Source: Deltaproteobacteria bacterium | Lineage (GTDB): Bacteria; Desulfobacterota; Desulfobacteria; Desulfobacterales; UBA11574 | DNA: 6,332 nucleotides | Reading direction: 5' to 3' | Assembly (NCBI GenBank): GCA_019313025.1 | Contig: JAFDCA010000103.1 | Location: 1-6,332 of the forward strand | Shown: positions 1 through 6,255 of the stretch, piece by piece | Numbering within the stretch: the stretch's first letter is position 1 | Layout of the letters: each line of letters begins with the position of its first letter | Program-made: the position numbers and the translations under genes | The notes under the pieces: model-generated | The model's database searches: none | Told to the model about the DNA's origin: nothing | Seen by the model: only the letters and a program-made list of their open reading frames with translations

Positions 1-55
1 GAAAAACGTGAGGCCGGCGTTCTGTATTCTCCGGATACCATCGATATAACCGACC
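1..55 (+). repeat. Inverted exact copy of an internal skp segment (probable chimera)
   Basis: These 55 bases are the perfect reverse complement of 670-724, inside skp. Read on the plus strand in frame from base 1 they encode EKREAGVLYSPDTIDITD, which is Skp residues 147-164, followed by Pro, Ala and a stop. The match ends at base 56 (C here, G expected from base 669), and lpxD sequence begins there. No base differs between the arms, so the copy is either very recent or artificial. It lies exactly at the end of the sequence and breaks lpxD, normally essential in lipid A-making bacteria. I infer a fold-back (template-switch) chimera or misassembly; a real inversion is less likely. Confidence 0.9.
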
Positions 56-572
56 CGGCATGAATTGTAACCCGGCTTCCGATAATGCAACGATCAAGAA
101 TCGTCACATTCGGAAAAATCTTGACATCGTTCCCAATGATAACGTTGTCACCAATGACGACATTTGGGGAAATCACCACGTGATGACCAAGTGTAACACT
201 GTCTCCGATGACGGAAAAGGGTGCTATGGATACATCGTGTCCGCATGAAAAGGATCTGCCGATATATGCATCTTGGCTTATCCCGAAATCTGGTTTTGAA
301 GCGGGATGAAAAAAGTTTAAAACCTTTATAAAGGCAATCTGAGGATTGTCAACCTTCACAATGTTCTTCGTAGACGCCTTAAAATTTTTAGGAACAATCA
401 CTGCACCAGCGCCAGTCTCGTCAATTTTTTTTAAAAACTTTGATTGGCTTGCATATGTGATTTCATCGCCCTTTGCATCCTCAAAAGACGCGGCTCCACG
501 AATTTTTTGATTCCTATCCCCGTTGATTTCACCTTTGACAATAGCGGCTATGTTGGCAAGTGTGGTTTCCAT
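1..572 (-). CDS. lpxD: UDP-3-O-acylglucosamine N-acyltransferase LpxD, 3'-truncated at a chimeric junction
   Basis: LpxD transfers a 3-hydroxyacyl chain from acyl-ACP to the 2-amino group of UDP-3-O-acylglucosamine, the third step of lipid A synthesis, in the cytoplasm. From the ATG at 572 the frame reads METTLANIAAIVKGEINGD, the usual LpxD N-terminal uridine-binding domain (about residues 1-95). From about residue 97 come left-handed beta-helix hexapeptide repeats (AYIGRS, SVIGDS, VVIGDN, VIIGND, CIIGSR), ending in VTIHAGSVI. Homology stops near residues 173-176; the next 14 or so residues are antisense skp carried by the inverted copy at 1-55. The native protein is usually about 340 residues, so roughly half is present and the region holding the catalytic His is missing. 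The start is 53 nt after the skp stop. No good Shine-Dalgarno is visible and the leader is A-rich. lpxD following skp is the classic order. Confidence 0.88.
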   Translation of the reverse strand, partial: METTLANIAAIVKGEINGDRNQKIRGAASFEDAKGDEITYASQSKFLKKIDETGAGAVIVPKNFKASTKNIVKVDNPQIAFIKVLNFFHPASKPDFGISQDAYIGRSFSCGHDVSIAPFSVIGDSVTLGHHVVISPNVVIGDNVIIGNDVKIFPNVTILDRCIIGSRVTIHAGSVISMVSGEYRTPASRF

Positions 573-625
573 TTTAATTATTATTTAGCATCTTTTGTAT
601 TATTTTCTTTGTTTTATTTCTTTTT

Positions 626-1162
626 TTATGCTTTTTTGGAATAAACGGTGTTGTAGCGCTGGATCAACCGGTCGGTTATATCGATGGTATCCGGAGAATA
701 CAGAACGCCGGCCTCACGTTTTTCGAAAATAACGAGAAACCCTTCTTTTTTGCCCATTTCCTTTACAATCTCCAGCACCTCCTTCTGGATGTCCCTAACG
801 AGCCTGGCTTCATGTTCCTTAAAATCGGCCATATATTTGTTTTTCAATGTTTTAAAGTCATTAATGCTAATTCTTATTTCACGTTCTTTTTCTTCCCGCA
901 TCTCTTTGCTCATTACCAAGGCTTCACGCTCAAGTTTATTTTTTATGGCATCAATCTCTTCGCCTTTTTTCTTAAGACTCTCCTCCATCTCTTTCCCGCG
1001 CTTGTTGATTTCATCACTTGCCTTTTTTCCGGCATCTGATTTTTCAAGAACTTTTTGAAAGCTAACTGTACCAATCTTGGCCACATCCGCCCCGTAGGAA
1101 GAAACAGCGAAAAAGCAAATAGAAAAAACCATTGTAACAAAAGCTATTTTAAAAATACGCAT
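626..1162 (-). CDS. skp: Periplasmic chaperone Skp/OmpH
   Basis: Skp is a trimeric periplasmic holdase that keeps unfolded outer-membrane proteins soluble and delivers them to the Bam complex. The 178-residue product begins with a signal peptide: MRIFK, a hydrophobic core at about residues 6-20, and likely cleavage after YGA at residue 25. The family opening KIGTVSFQKVL follows at about 29-39 (compare IGxVDxxxVL). A long, highly charged Lys/Glu-rich helical stretch at about 45-135 forms the coiled-coil tentacles. The C-terminal body strand and helix, with VLYSPDTIDITDRLIQRYN at 153-171, match the conserved VLY...DxTDxxIxxxN ending. The length is typical of the family. The ATG is fixed by a perfect Shine-Dalgarno 4 bases upstream. 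It lies 65 nt after bamA and 53 nt before lpxD, with no terminator visible on either side, so co-transcription is likely. Confidence 0.93.
   Translation of the reverse strand: MRIFKIAFVTMVFSICFFAVSSYGADVAKIGTVSFQKVLEKSDAGKKASDEINKRGKEMEESLKKKGEEIDAIKNKLEREALVMSKEMREEKEREIRISINDFKTLKNKYMADFKEHEARLVRDIQKEVLEIVKEMGKKEGFLVIFEKREAGVLYSPDTIDITDRLIQRYNTVYSKKA
670..724 (-). repeat. Source arm of the inverted repeat, within skp
   Basis: This is the second arm of the 55-bp perfect inverted repeat whose other arm is 1-55; 614 bases separate them. Here the segment sits in its natural context, since the Skp reading frame continues intact on both sides to a proper C-terminus. This is therefore the original and 1-55 is the copy. 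Confidence 0.9.
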
Positions 1163-1165
1163 TTT

Positions 1166-1173
1166 ACCTCCTT
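1166..1173 (-). promoter_or_regulatory. Strong Shine-Dalgarno of skp
   Basis: The minus strand reads AAGGAGGT, then 4 bases, then the skp ATG at 1162. This is a full anti-16S complement and the strongest ribosome binding site in the window. lpxD and bamA have weak ones, which suggests skp is translated at a higher rate than its neighbours, as suits an abundant periplasmic chaperone. Confidence 0.85.
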
Positions 1174-1227
1174 TAAGAGATCGTTTATTCGTTTACTTAG
1201 ATGAAAGGAATAGGCGGTGAACATTGC

Positions 1228-3873
1228 TCAAAATGCTGAACCCATTGAAAACTCCCAGCGCCCACCGCTGTCTTCGCCTTCTTTAACGTCCAGTTTGTAT
1301 CCATATTCAAACCGTATAGGGCCCATGGGAGAATACCACCTGAATCCAAACCCGACGCTATTTCTCAAGGTGCCCAGATCGATGCTCTCATCGTCATTAA
1401 AAACATTTCCGGTATCATAGAATATAACGCCGACAAGCCCTTGCTGCTTTAACAAGGGGATAATGCATTCAGCATTAAATAGAACGAATTTGTTTCCGCC
1501 GATAATGTTTCCGTCTTCGTCTAAAACATTTATTTCTCGCCACTCATACCCACGCACCGAATTGATACCACCCAAATAAAACCGTTCGTAATCCGGCAAG
1601 ATATCCCCTGAATTCTCTGTGACGTACCCTGCTTCACCATGTAAAAAACCAACCGTGTCCATAACCAGCGGCCAAAACCAACCGGTTTCGGCCAAGACCT
1701 TTGTAAAGCCAACATTTCCGCCAAGGCCTGCATATTTCAATGAAACACTGTGCTTCGAACCTTCAGACGGATTAAAACGTCTATTGGTTGAGTCATAGTT
1801 TATGCCGGTGGTTATACTGCTTGTAATATTGGTGCCTGCCAAATCCTTAATCGACTTAGCAGCATTTTCAGATATGTTGGTGATGTCGGCATCGTCGTAA
1901 TTGTATCGAATACTTGCCCGTGTATATGCATAAACAGGATAGCTGAACCTTATGCCTCCTCCTAAACTTTTCCGATCATAAGTGTCATAATCGGTTTCCC
2001 AGTTATACAATTCAACTCCCATAGACAAAGGAATGTCAAACAGCCAAGGTTCCGTAAAACTGAGCCTAAAAAGATTGGTCCGCCCGCCGATCTGTCCTTC
2101 AGCGTTGAGTATCTGTCCGCGTCCGAACAGATTTCTCTGGGAAACGGAAATCGATCCGAAAACACTTTCCTGACTGCTGTATCCCGCACCAAAGGACATG
2201 GTGCCGGTGGGTTTCTCGGTAACATCGATCTTTAAAATCATCTGGTCATCGGCGCTACCCTTAACAGTATTAACCTTAACGTCCTCGAAAAAATCAACTC
2301 GGTAGAGGTTGCGTACGCTCTGTTTTAATTTTCGACCACTATAAAGTTCCTGTTCGTAAACGTTAAGTTCCCGACGAATCACTTTATCTCTCGTTTTTGT
2401 ATTTCCGCCAATGATGATATATTCAAAATAGACCTGGTTGCCCTTTTGAATCGTGTAAGTAATATTCACCTTCAAATTGTCAAAATCTTTATCGATAATA
2501 GGAGATATATCAGCGTAGGCAAAACCTTCATCCGAATAAAGATCCGTCAGTGCCAAGACATCATTTCGGACAACCTCACGGTTATAATATGTTTCTTTAG
2601 TAATTTTAAGACGTTTTTTCAACTCATCTTTAGGCAAAACAAGATCACCTGTTATGTCGACGTTTCCGACCTTAAATTGTGGGCCTTCATCAATTTTAAT
2701 GGTGATATAGATCCAGTTTTCCTTATATTCAACTTGTGGTTCTCCTATCCTGGCCTGTATATAACCATTGTTATAATAAAAACCCGACAATTTTGCGACA
2801 TCCTGCTCAAGGTCTTCCATCTTAAGATCTCCGGACGAGGTCACCCAGGAAAAGAAACCTTTTTCCGAAGTCTTTATCAAATTTTTTAATATCTTATCGG
2901 TATACGCATTGTTTCCTTTGAATGTTATACTTTTGATTAAAATTTTCTCACCCTCATCGATATCGAATTCCAGATCAGCCTGATTGTTTTCCAAGTATTT
3001 TACGTTATAAGCAGCTTTTATATTATGGTAATTTTTTTCTTTGTAAAGTTCTTCAATCCGCTCGATGTTGCTGCGGATTTTAAAGGGGTTAAGGATCGAA
3101 CCGGTTTTGATGGTTAAATTTTCCTTAAGTTTCTCCTCCTTAAACACCTTATTGCCTTTAAAGCGAATGACTCGTATGGTCGGTTTTTCTTCAACCGTAA
3201 AAATGATCTTTTTTCCGTCAGGGGTATCTTCCGCCTCGATTCTTATGTCATCAAAATATCCCATGGCAAATACCGCTTTCAAATCATCGGAAAGACTTTT
3301 TGAGAGATAGATATCGCCGGGTTTTGTTTTGATAATCATTTTGATGGCATCTGACTCTATCCGTTTATTGCCGGTAATGACCACACTGGCAACCTTTACC
3401 CGCTTAAAAAGTTTCATTCCAATATCACGGGCAAGCTGTTTCACAACTCCGGATAGATTTTCCAAGCCTTGGCCTTCTTTTATAAAAATTTGGGGGGGAT
3501 CCTTCCCCACAGATTGTATCATTTTTACATCCAGACTGAATTTTTGTCCGATCAAGGTTAAGCTTCCCCAAACGACATCGTCTGCACCGTTCTTAAGCCC
3601 AAACTTTCGGATGTCATCGTATCTTTGAAATGTTTTAAACAACATCATCGCAGGAACGGATTCCGGAGTCACAATAAAGGCGCCCTCTTCTTTGATATAT
3701 GTTTTAATAACATTCAAGATTTCGTTCTGTAAAGTTGAAAGGTCTTTGCTCGCATGTATGTCAAAGGGCAATATAATCACTTTAACACGGTCAATAGAAT
3801 GAGCTATATCGGGGAAAATAAAGAGCAATGCAGCGATAACCAGGCTCAGATGTCTATACATGAAATGTTTCAA
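1228..3873 (-). CDS. bamA: Outer-membrane protein assembly factor BamA, with extra N-terminal domain
   Basis: BamA (Omp85) is the essential outer-membrane barrel that folds and inserts beta-barrel proteins. Of 881 residues, 1-26 are a signal peptide (likely cleavage after AHS). Residues 28-157 form an extra alpha/beta domain (KVIILPFDIH..., DDVVWGSLTLIG...) resembling a TolB-N/CsgG-like fold. Five POTRA domains follow at about 159-231, 232-310, 311-399, 400-480 and 481-555. The 16-strand barrel runs from about 556 to 881, with the lid motif VRGY at 773-776, a late-strand SPMGPIRFEYGYKL at 848-861, and the C-terminal beta-signal WEFSMGSAF ending in Phe. E. coli BamA is about 810 residues; the excess is the N-terminal domain. 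The start is a TTG at 3873, with AGAG 10 nt upstream; an in-frame ATG at 3861 (Met5) is an alternative that keeps the signal peptide. It is followed after 65 nt by its chaperone partner skp. Confidence 0.96.
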   Translation of the reverse strand: MKHFMYRHLSLVIAALLFIFPDIAHSIDRVKVIILPFDIHASKDLSTLQNEILNVIKTYIKEEGAFIVTPESVPAMMLFKTFQRYDDIRKFGLKNGADDVVWGSLTLIGQKFSLDVKMIQSVGKDPPQIFIKEGQGLENLSGVVKQLARDIGMKLFKRVKVASVVITGNKRIESDAIKMIIKTKPGDIYLSKSLSDDLKAVFAMGYFDDIRIEAEDTPDGKKIIFTVEEKPTIRVIRFKGNKVFKEEKLKENLTIKTGSILNPFKIRSNIERIEELYKEKNYHNIKAAYNVKYLENNQADLEFDIDEGEKILIKSITFKGNNAYTDKILKNLIKTSEKGFFSWVTSSGDLKMEDLEQDVAKLSGFYYNNGYIQARIGEPQVEYKENWIYITIKIDEGPQFKVGNVDITGDLVLPKDELKKRLKITKETYYNREVVRNDVLALTDLYSDEGFAYADISPIIDKDFDNLKVNITYTIQKGNQVYFEYIIIGGNTKTRDKVIRRELNVYEQELYSGRKLKQSVRNLYRVDFFEDVKVNTVKGSADDQMILKIDVTEKPTGTMSFGAGYSSQESVFGSISVSQRNLFGRGQILNAEGQIGGRTNLFRLSFTEPWLFDIPLSMGVELYNWETDYDTYDRKSLGGGIRFSYPVYAYTRASIRYNYDDADITNISENAAKSIKDLAGTNITSSITTGINYDSTNRRFNPSEGSKHSVSLKYAGLGGNVGFTKVLAETGWFWPLVMDTVGFLHGEAGYVTENSGDILPDYERFYLGGINSVRGYEWREINVLDEDGNIIGGNKFVLFNAECIIPLLKQQGLVGVIFYDTGNVFNDDESIDLGTLRNSVGFGFRWYSPMGPIRFEYGYKLDVKEGEDSGGRWEFSMGSAF

Positions 3874-3907
3874 TACCTAAATTCTCTATTCCGAACCGTT
3901 AGTTTTT

Positions 3908-3938
3908 TTTATATCAGCTTTAACTGTAAATAAATCAA
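3908..3938 (-). promoter_or_regulatory. Weak candidate promoter for bamA-skp-lpxD
   Basis: On the minus strand TTGATT (3938-3933) lies 19 bases upstream of TATAAA (3913-3908). A transcript from here would start about 25-30 nt before the bamA start. The spacing is longer than the ideal 17 and the region is AT-rich, so a chance match is quite possible. It overlaps the inverted repeat 3911-3965. Confidence 0.25.
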
Positions 3939-3965
3939 TTTAAATCTGATTTAGATGGCTGATAT
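3911..3965. repeat. Nested inverted repeat between lolD and bamA
   Basis: Outer arms ATATCAGC (3911-3918) and GCTGATAT (3958-3965) are a perfect 8-bp inverted repeat. Inside them TAAATCA (3931-3937) and TGATTTA (3947-3953) form a second perfect 7-bp stem with a 9-base loop. As RNA from the minus strand the structure is followed by a run of A, not U, so it is not an intrinsic terminator for lolD. On the plus strand the T run precedes it. It could be an operator-like site or a leader structure upstream of bamA, or chance in AT-rich DNA. Confidence 0.5.
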
Positions 3966-4007
3966 TATGAAAAGGCAACCACAAACGCATTTAATTGAAG
4001 CTCATCC

Positions 4008-4721
4008 CTATAATTCCTTGAGGCGGCCATCGGCAATCGTCATACTTCGTGACATGTAGGATGCAAGTTCCATATTGTGTGTTACAACGATCAAGGTCAT
4101 GTTGAGTTCTGCGTTTAACTCCATAAGCAGTTCATGAACATATTCGCTGTTTTTTTTGTCAAGGTTACCGGTAGGCTCATCGGCCAAAAGAATGGCAGGT
4201 TTGAGCACCAGACTTCTGGCCAAGGCAATCCGCTGCTGTTCACCTCCTGAAAGCTTGGAGGCCCTGAAATTCAATCTATCTTTAAGACCGACTCTTACCA
4301 GCACATCCTCTGCAAATTCCCGGGCTTTATTTTTACTCAGCCCTTTAATCAATGCCGGCATCATTGTATTTTCAAGGGCGGAAAATTCAGGAAGCAAATA
4401 ATGAAACTGAAATACAAAACCTATGGTTTCATTTCTAAATTTCGCCAGGTCCGTTTGATTAAGAAGGAAGATGTCATTATCTTTAAAAAAATAAGTCCCG
4501 CTATCAGGACGATCAAGGGCACCTAAAATATGGAGCAGCGTCGACTTTCCAATTCCCGAAGCACCAACAATAGCCAGGGTCTCTCCAGCGTTCAAATCTA
4601 TATTTACACCCTTTAGAATATCAATGGTCACCCCGCTGTTTTCATAACTTTTGAATAGATCTCTGACAAACAAAAATCGATCTGAACGTGACCCTGCATC
4701 GTAATTCAGAGCGTTAACCAT
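4008..4721 (-). CDS. lolD: Lipoprotein-releasing system ATP-binding protein LolD
   Basis: LolD is the cytoplasmic ATPase that drives the LolC/E membrane subunits to extract outer-membrane lipoproteins from the inner membrane and pass them to LolA. The 237 residues show a complete MacB/LolD-type ABC domain: Walker A GASGIGKST at 53-61, Q-loop FVFQFHYLLPEF with Gln105, signature LSGGEQQR at 157-164, Walker B ILLADE at 177-182 followed by PTGNLD, and the H-loop His215. The EFSALEN stretch after the Q-loop is typical of the MacB/LolD family. The N-terminus is about 15 residues longer than the usual start just before VRDLFKSY. The ATG is nevertheless supported by a GAGG 9 nt upstream and by its 8-nt overlap with the end of lolC, which implies translational coupling. 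All catalytic motifs are intact. Confidence 0.94.
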   Translation of the reverse strand: MVNALNYDAGSRSDRFLFVRDLFKSYENSGVTIDILKGVNIDLNAGETLAIVGASGIGKSTLLHILGALDRPDSGTYFFKDNDIFLLNQTDLAKFRNETIGFVFQFHYLLPEFSALENTMMPALIKGLSKNKAREFAEDVLVRVGLKDRLNFRASKLSGGEQQRIALARSLVLKPAILLADEPTGNLDKKNSEYVHELLMELNAELNMTLIVVTHNMELASYMSRSMTIADGRLKEL

Positions 4722-5949
4722 ACCGTATGGCCTCTATCGGATTGAGTTTTGATGCCTGGTTTGCCGGGTAGAGTGTCGCCAAAAAACAGATGACCATTGC
4801 TGCAGACGATATTATAAAAACATCTAGCGCTTCAAGCCGAACCGGCAAGGTTGAAATGTAATACACATCCCCTGGCAGTTGAATAAATTTATATTTTTCC
4901 AATAACTTACATACTATAAATCCCAGACATACACCGAGCAACGTTCCCACGGCACCAATAATCATGCCCTTGTAAATAAATATTTTTCTGATGCTGCTGT
5001 CCATTGCCCCCATAGCTTTAAGAATCGCGATATCCTTGGTTTTACCCATAACCATCATAATCAGCGTGCTCGCTATATTAAAGGCTGCCACTAACACGAT
5101 AAGTGCGAGAATAATAAACATCACCGTTTTTTCCAGCTTCAGTGCAGAAAAGAGATTGCGGTTCATTTGCATCCAGTCTCTCGCCCAATAAGGAAACCCT
5201 AGTTCCGAAACAATCTTTTTGGCTACATTTCTTGCGTTATAAATATCATCAACACGAATTTCAATTCCGGTGACAGAGCCTTTCATATTTAAAATCTTTT
5301 GTGCATCTTTCAGGTTGATATAGGCTAAAGATCCATCATATTCGTACATACCTGATTCAAAAAGTCCCACAACCTCGAAACGCTTCATGGCCGGGAGGTA
5401 TCCTATGGGAGAAATCATACCTCGGGATGATATCAGGTAGACCGCATCACCCTTTAAAACGTGCAAATTTTTAGCAAGCTCTTTGCCGAGAATGATTCCA
5501 GGAACAAAAGTTTTTAAGTTCTCCCGCCGCTCAATATGCTTTAGATTCTGTAAAACAGAATTTTTCAAAATCTTTATGACACTGCCAGCGGATTCCGGAT
5601 CAATCCCTCTTAAAACAGCCCCTGAAACTCCCGTTGATGATCGAAGCATAATCTGAGAATAAATAAATGGCGTAGCAGCTTCCACCCTGTTGAGTTCATT
5701 GATTTGTTGCGATATCTTTTCATATCCGGAAAAAGGACCATCGTGGCGCATCAGTACGATATGTGATTCAACTCCGAGTATTCGTTGTTTAAGATCTGAC
5801 TCAAAACCGGCCATGACAGCAATCACAACGATCAAGGCCATGACACCGACAGTTACACCTGCAACGGAAAGAATGGTAATTAACGAAATGAACGTCTCTT
5901 TCTGCTTGGCCCTGAGATAACGGCCACCTATGAAATACTCAAAAGACAT
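4714..5949 (-). CDS. lolC: Lipoprotein-releasing system transmembrane protein LolC/LolE
   Basis: This is the inner-membrane permease of the Lol lipoprotein-sorting ABC transporter. The 411 residues start with the family opening FEYFIGGRYLRAKQKETFISLIT. Four membrane segments can be seen: about 21-48, a large periplasmic domain from about 50 to 270, then 275-301, 328-350 and 376-396. The periplasmic part carries GIDPES at 115-120, G--LG-ELA at 151-159 and the ARDWMQMNRNLFSALKLEK stretch at 256-274, typical of LolC/E. The loop MGKTKDIAILKAMGA after segment 2 is the coupling region that contacts LolD. It ends LNPIEAIRYG, as family members do. The ATG has AGGA 8 nt upstream. Only one permease gene is present in the window, so it may act as a homodimer, or a second lolC/E copy may lie elsewhere; C versus E cannot be decided here. 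Confidence 0.93.
   Translation of the reverse strand: MSFEYFIGGRYLRAKQKETFISLITILSVAGVTVGVMALIVVIAVMAGFESDLKQRILGVESHIVLMRHDGPFSGYEKISQQINELNRVEAATPFIYSQIMLRSSTGVSGAVLRGIDPESAGSVIKILKNSVLQNLKHIERRENLKTFVPGIILGKELAKNLHVLKGDAVYLISSRGMISPIGYLPAMKRFEVVGLFESGMYEYDGSLAYINLKDAQKILNMKGSVTGIEIRVDDIYNARNVAKKIVSELGFPYWARDWMQMNRNLFSALKLEKTVMFIILALIVLVAAFNIASTLIMMVMGKTKDIAILKAMGAMDSSIRKIFIYKGMIIGAVGTLLGVCLGFIVCKLLEKYKFIQLPGDVYYISTLPVRLEALDVFIISSAAMVICFLATLYPANQASKLNPIEAIRYG
4731..4735 (-). promoter_or_regulatory. Shine-Dalgarno of lolD inside lolC
   Basis: AGAGG on the minus strand lies in the last codons of lolC, 9 bases upstream of the lolD ATG at 4721. It supports the overlapping start over a downstream TTG near residue 17. 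Confidence 0.55.
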
Positions 5950-6012
5950 GGTAAAAGTCCTGGCCCAGATGATCAGTCTTTGATTAGCCCCGGAAGGGAT
6001 TTGCTTTGTTGA

Positions 6013-6074
6013 ATGTTCATTTTAGAAAATAGGAATTAGAAAATAGATCGCTTTAAATGGACAAAAATGAACAT
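6013..6074. repeat. 11-bp inverted repeat upstream of lolC
   Basis: ATGTTCATTTT (6013-6023) and AAAATGAACAT (6064-6074) are perfect inverted copies separated by 40 bases. They flank the candidate lolC promoter, so they could be paired operator half-sites or ends of a small repeat unit. No known regulator site is recognised. Confidence 0.45.
6035..6064 (-). promoter_or_regulatory. Weak candidate promoter for lolCD
   Basis: On the minus strand TTGTCC (6064-6059) is followed after 18 bases by TCTAAT (6040-6035), one mismatch from the -10 consensus and two from the -35. It would give a leader of roughly 75-80 nt before lolC. The AT-rich context makes chance matches likely. Confidence 0.25.
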
Positions 6075-6119
6075 AATTATTATTAATTTAATTTGTGTTT
6101 ATTTGTGTTCATCCCATGC

Positions 6120-6148
6120 CCGCCATCACTCTCGCTCAGGCGAGGCGG
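6120..6148. repeat. GC-rich imperfect hairpin
   Basis: CTCGC (6131-6135), loop TCAG and GCGAG (6140-6144) form a tight stem. CCGC (6120-6123) can extend it with GCGG (6145-6148) across a 7-base bulge. Neither strand shows a T run directly after it, so it is not a standard terminator. It stands out by its GC content in an AT-rich gap and may be a dispersed palindromic repeat. Confidence 0.45.
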
Positions 6149-6255
6149 ACCGGGTAGTTTCCTTTATCCTATTTCCTCTTTTCTCTTTCCTGTTTCCGTC
6201 TTAAAGGTTACGGGTTATAGGTTCATGATTTTATTATTTCATGTCCCACGACCAA

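Larger units (their letters stand above)
5950..6255. other. lysS-lolC intergenic region, no gene, short degenerate repeats
   Basis: These 306 bases hold no convincing ORF on either strand. They contain a tandem 10-mer (ATTTGTGTTT, ATTTGTGTTC at 6091-6110), two copies of TAGAAAATAG (6023-6032, 6037-6046), a 45-base pyrimidine-rich plus-strand tract of TTTCC/TATCC-like units (6158-6202), GGTTA-like units (6206-6223) and a GC-rich imperfect hairpin (6120-6148). Such low-complexity mosaics resemble dispersed intergenic repeats, though copy number elsewhere cannot be seen. No terminator for lysS is evident. Confidence 0.6.

Noticed and set aside
60..248. Plus-strand ORF of 62 codons at the left edge
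   Set aside because: It is the antisense of the lpxD hexapeptide-repeat region; its Asn/Asp-rich composition comes from those repeats.
444..644. Plus-strand ORF with a hydrophobic Phe-rich tail
   Set aside because: It is antisense to the lpxD start; the tail comes from the T-rich strand of the AT-rich skp-lpxD spacer.
2446..2889. 147-codon plus-strand ORF
   Set aside because: It lies wholly inside the bamA POTRA coding sequence on the other strand and has no recognisable domain or ribosome binding site.
3901..3918. Terminator formed by the T run and stem between lolD and bamA
   Set aside because: The run is T on the plus strand before the stem and A on the minus strand after it, the wrong polarity for either direction.
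6120..6160. Intrinsic terminator for lysS
   Set aside because: The GC-rich hairpin has no T run following it on the minus strand, and it is more than 100 nt past the lysS stop.
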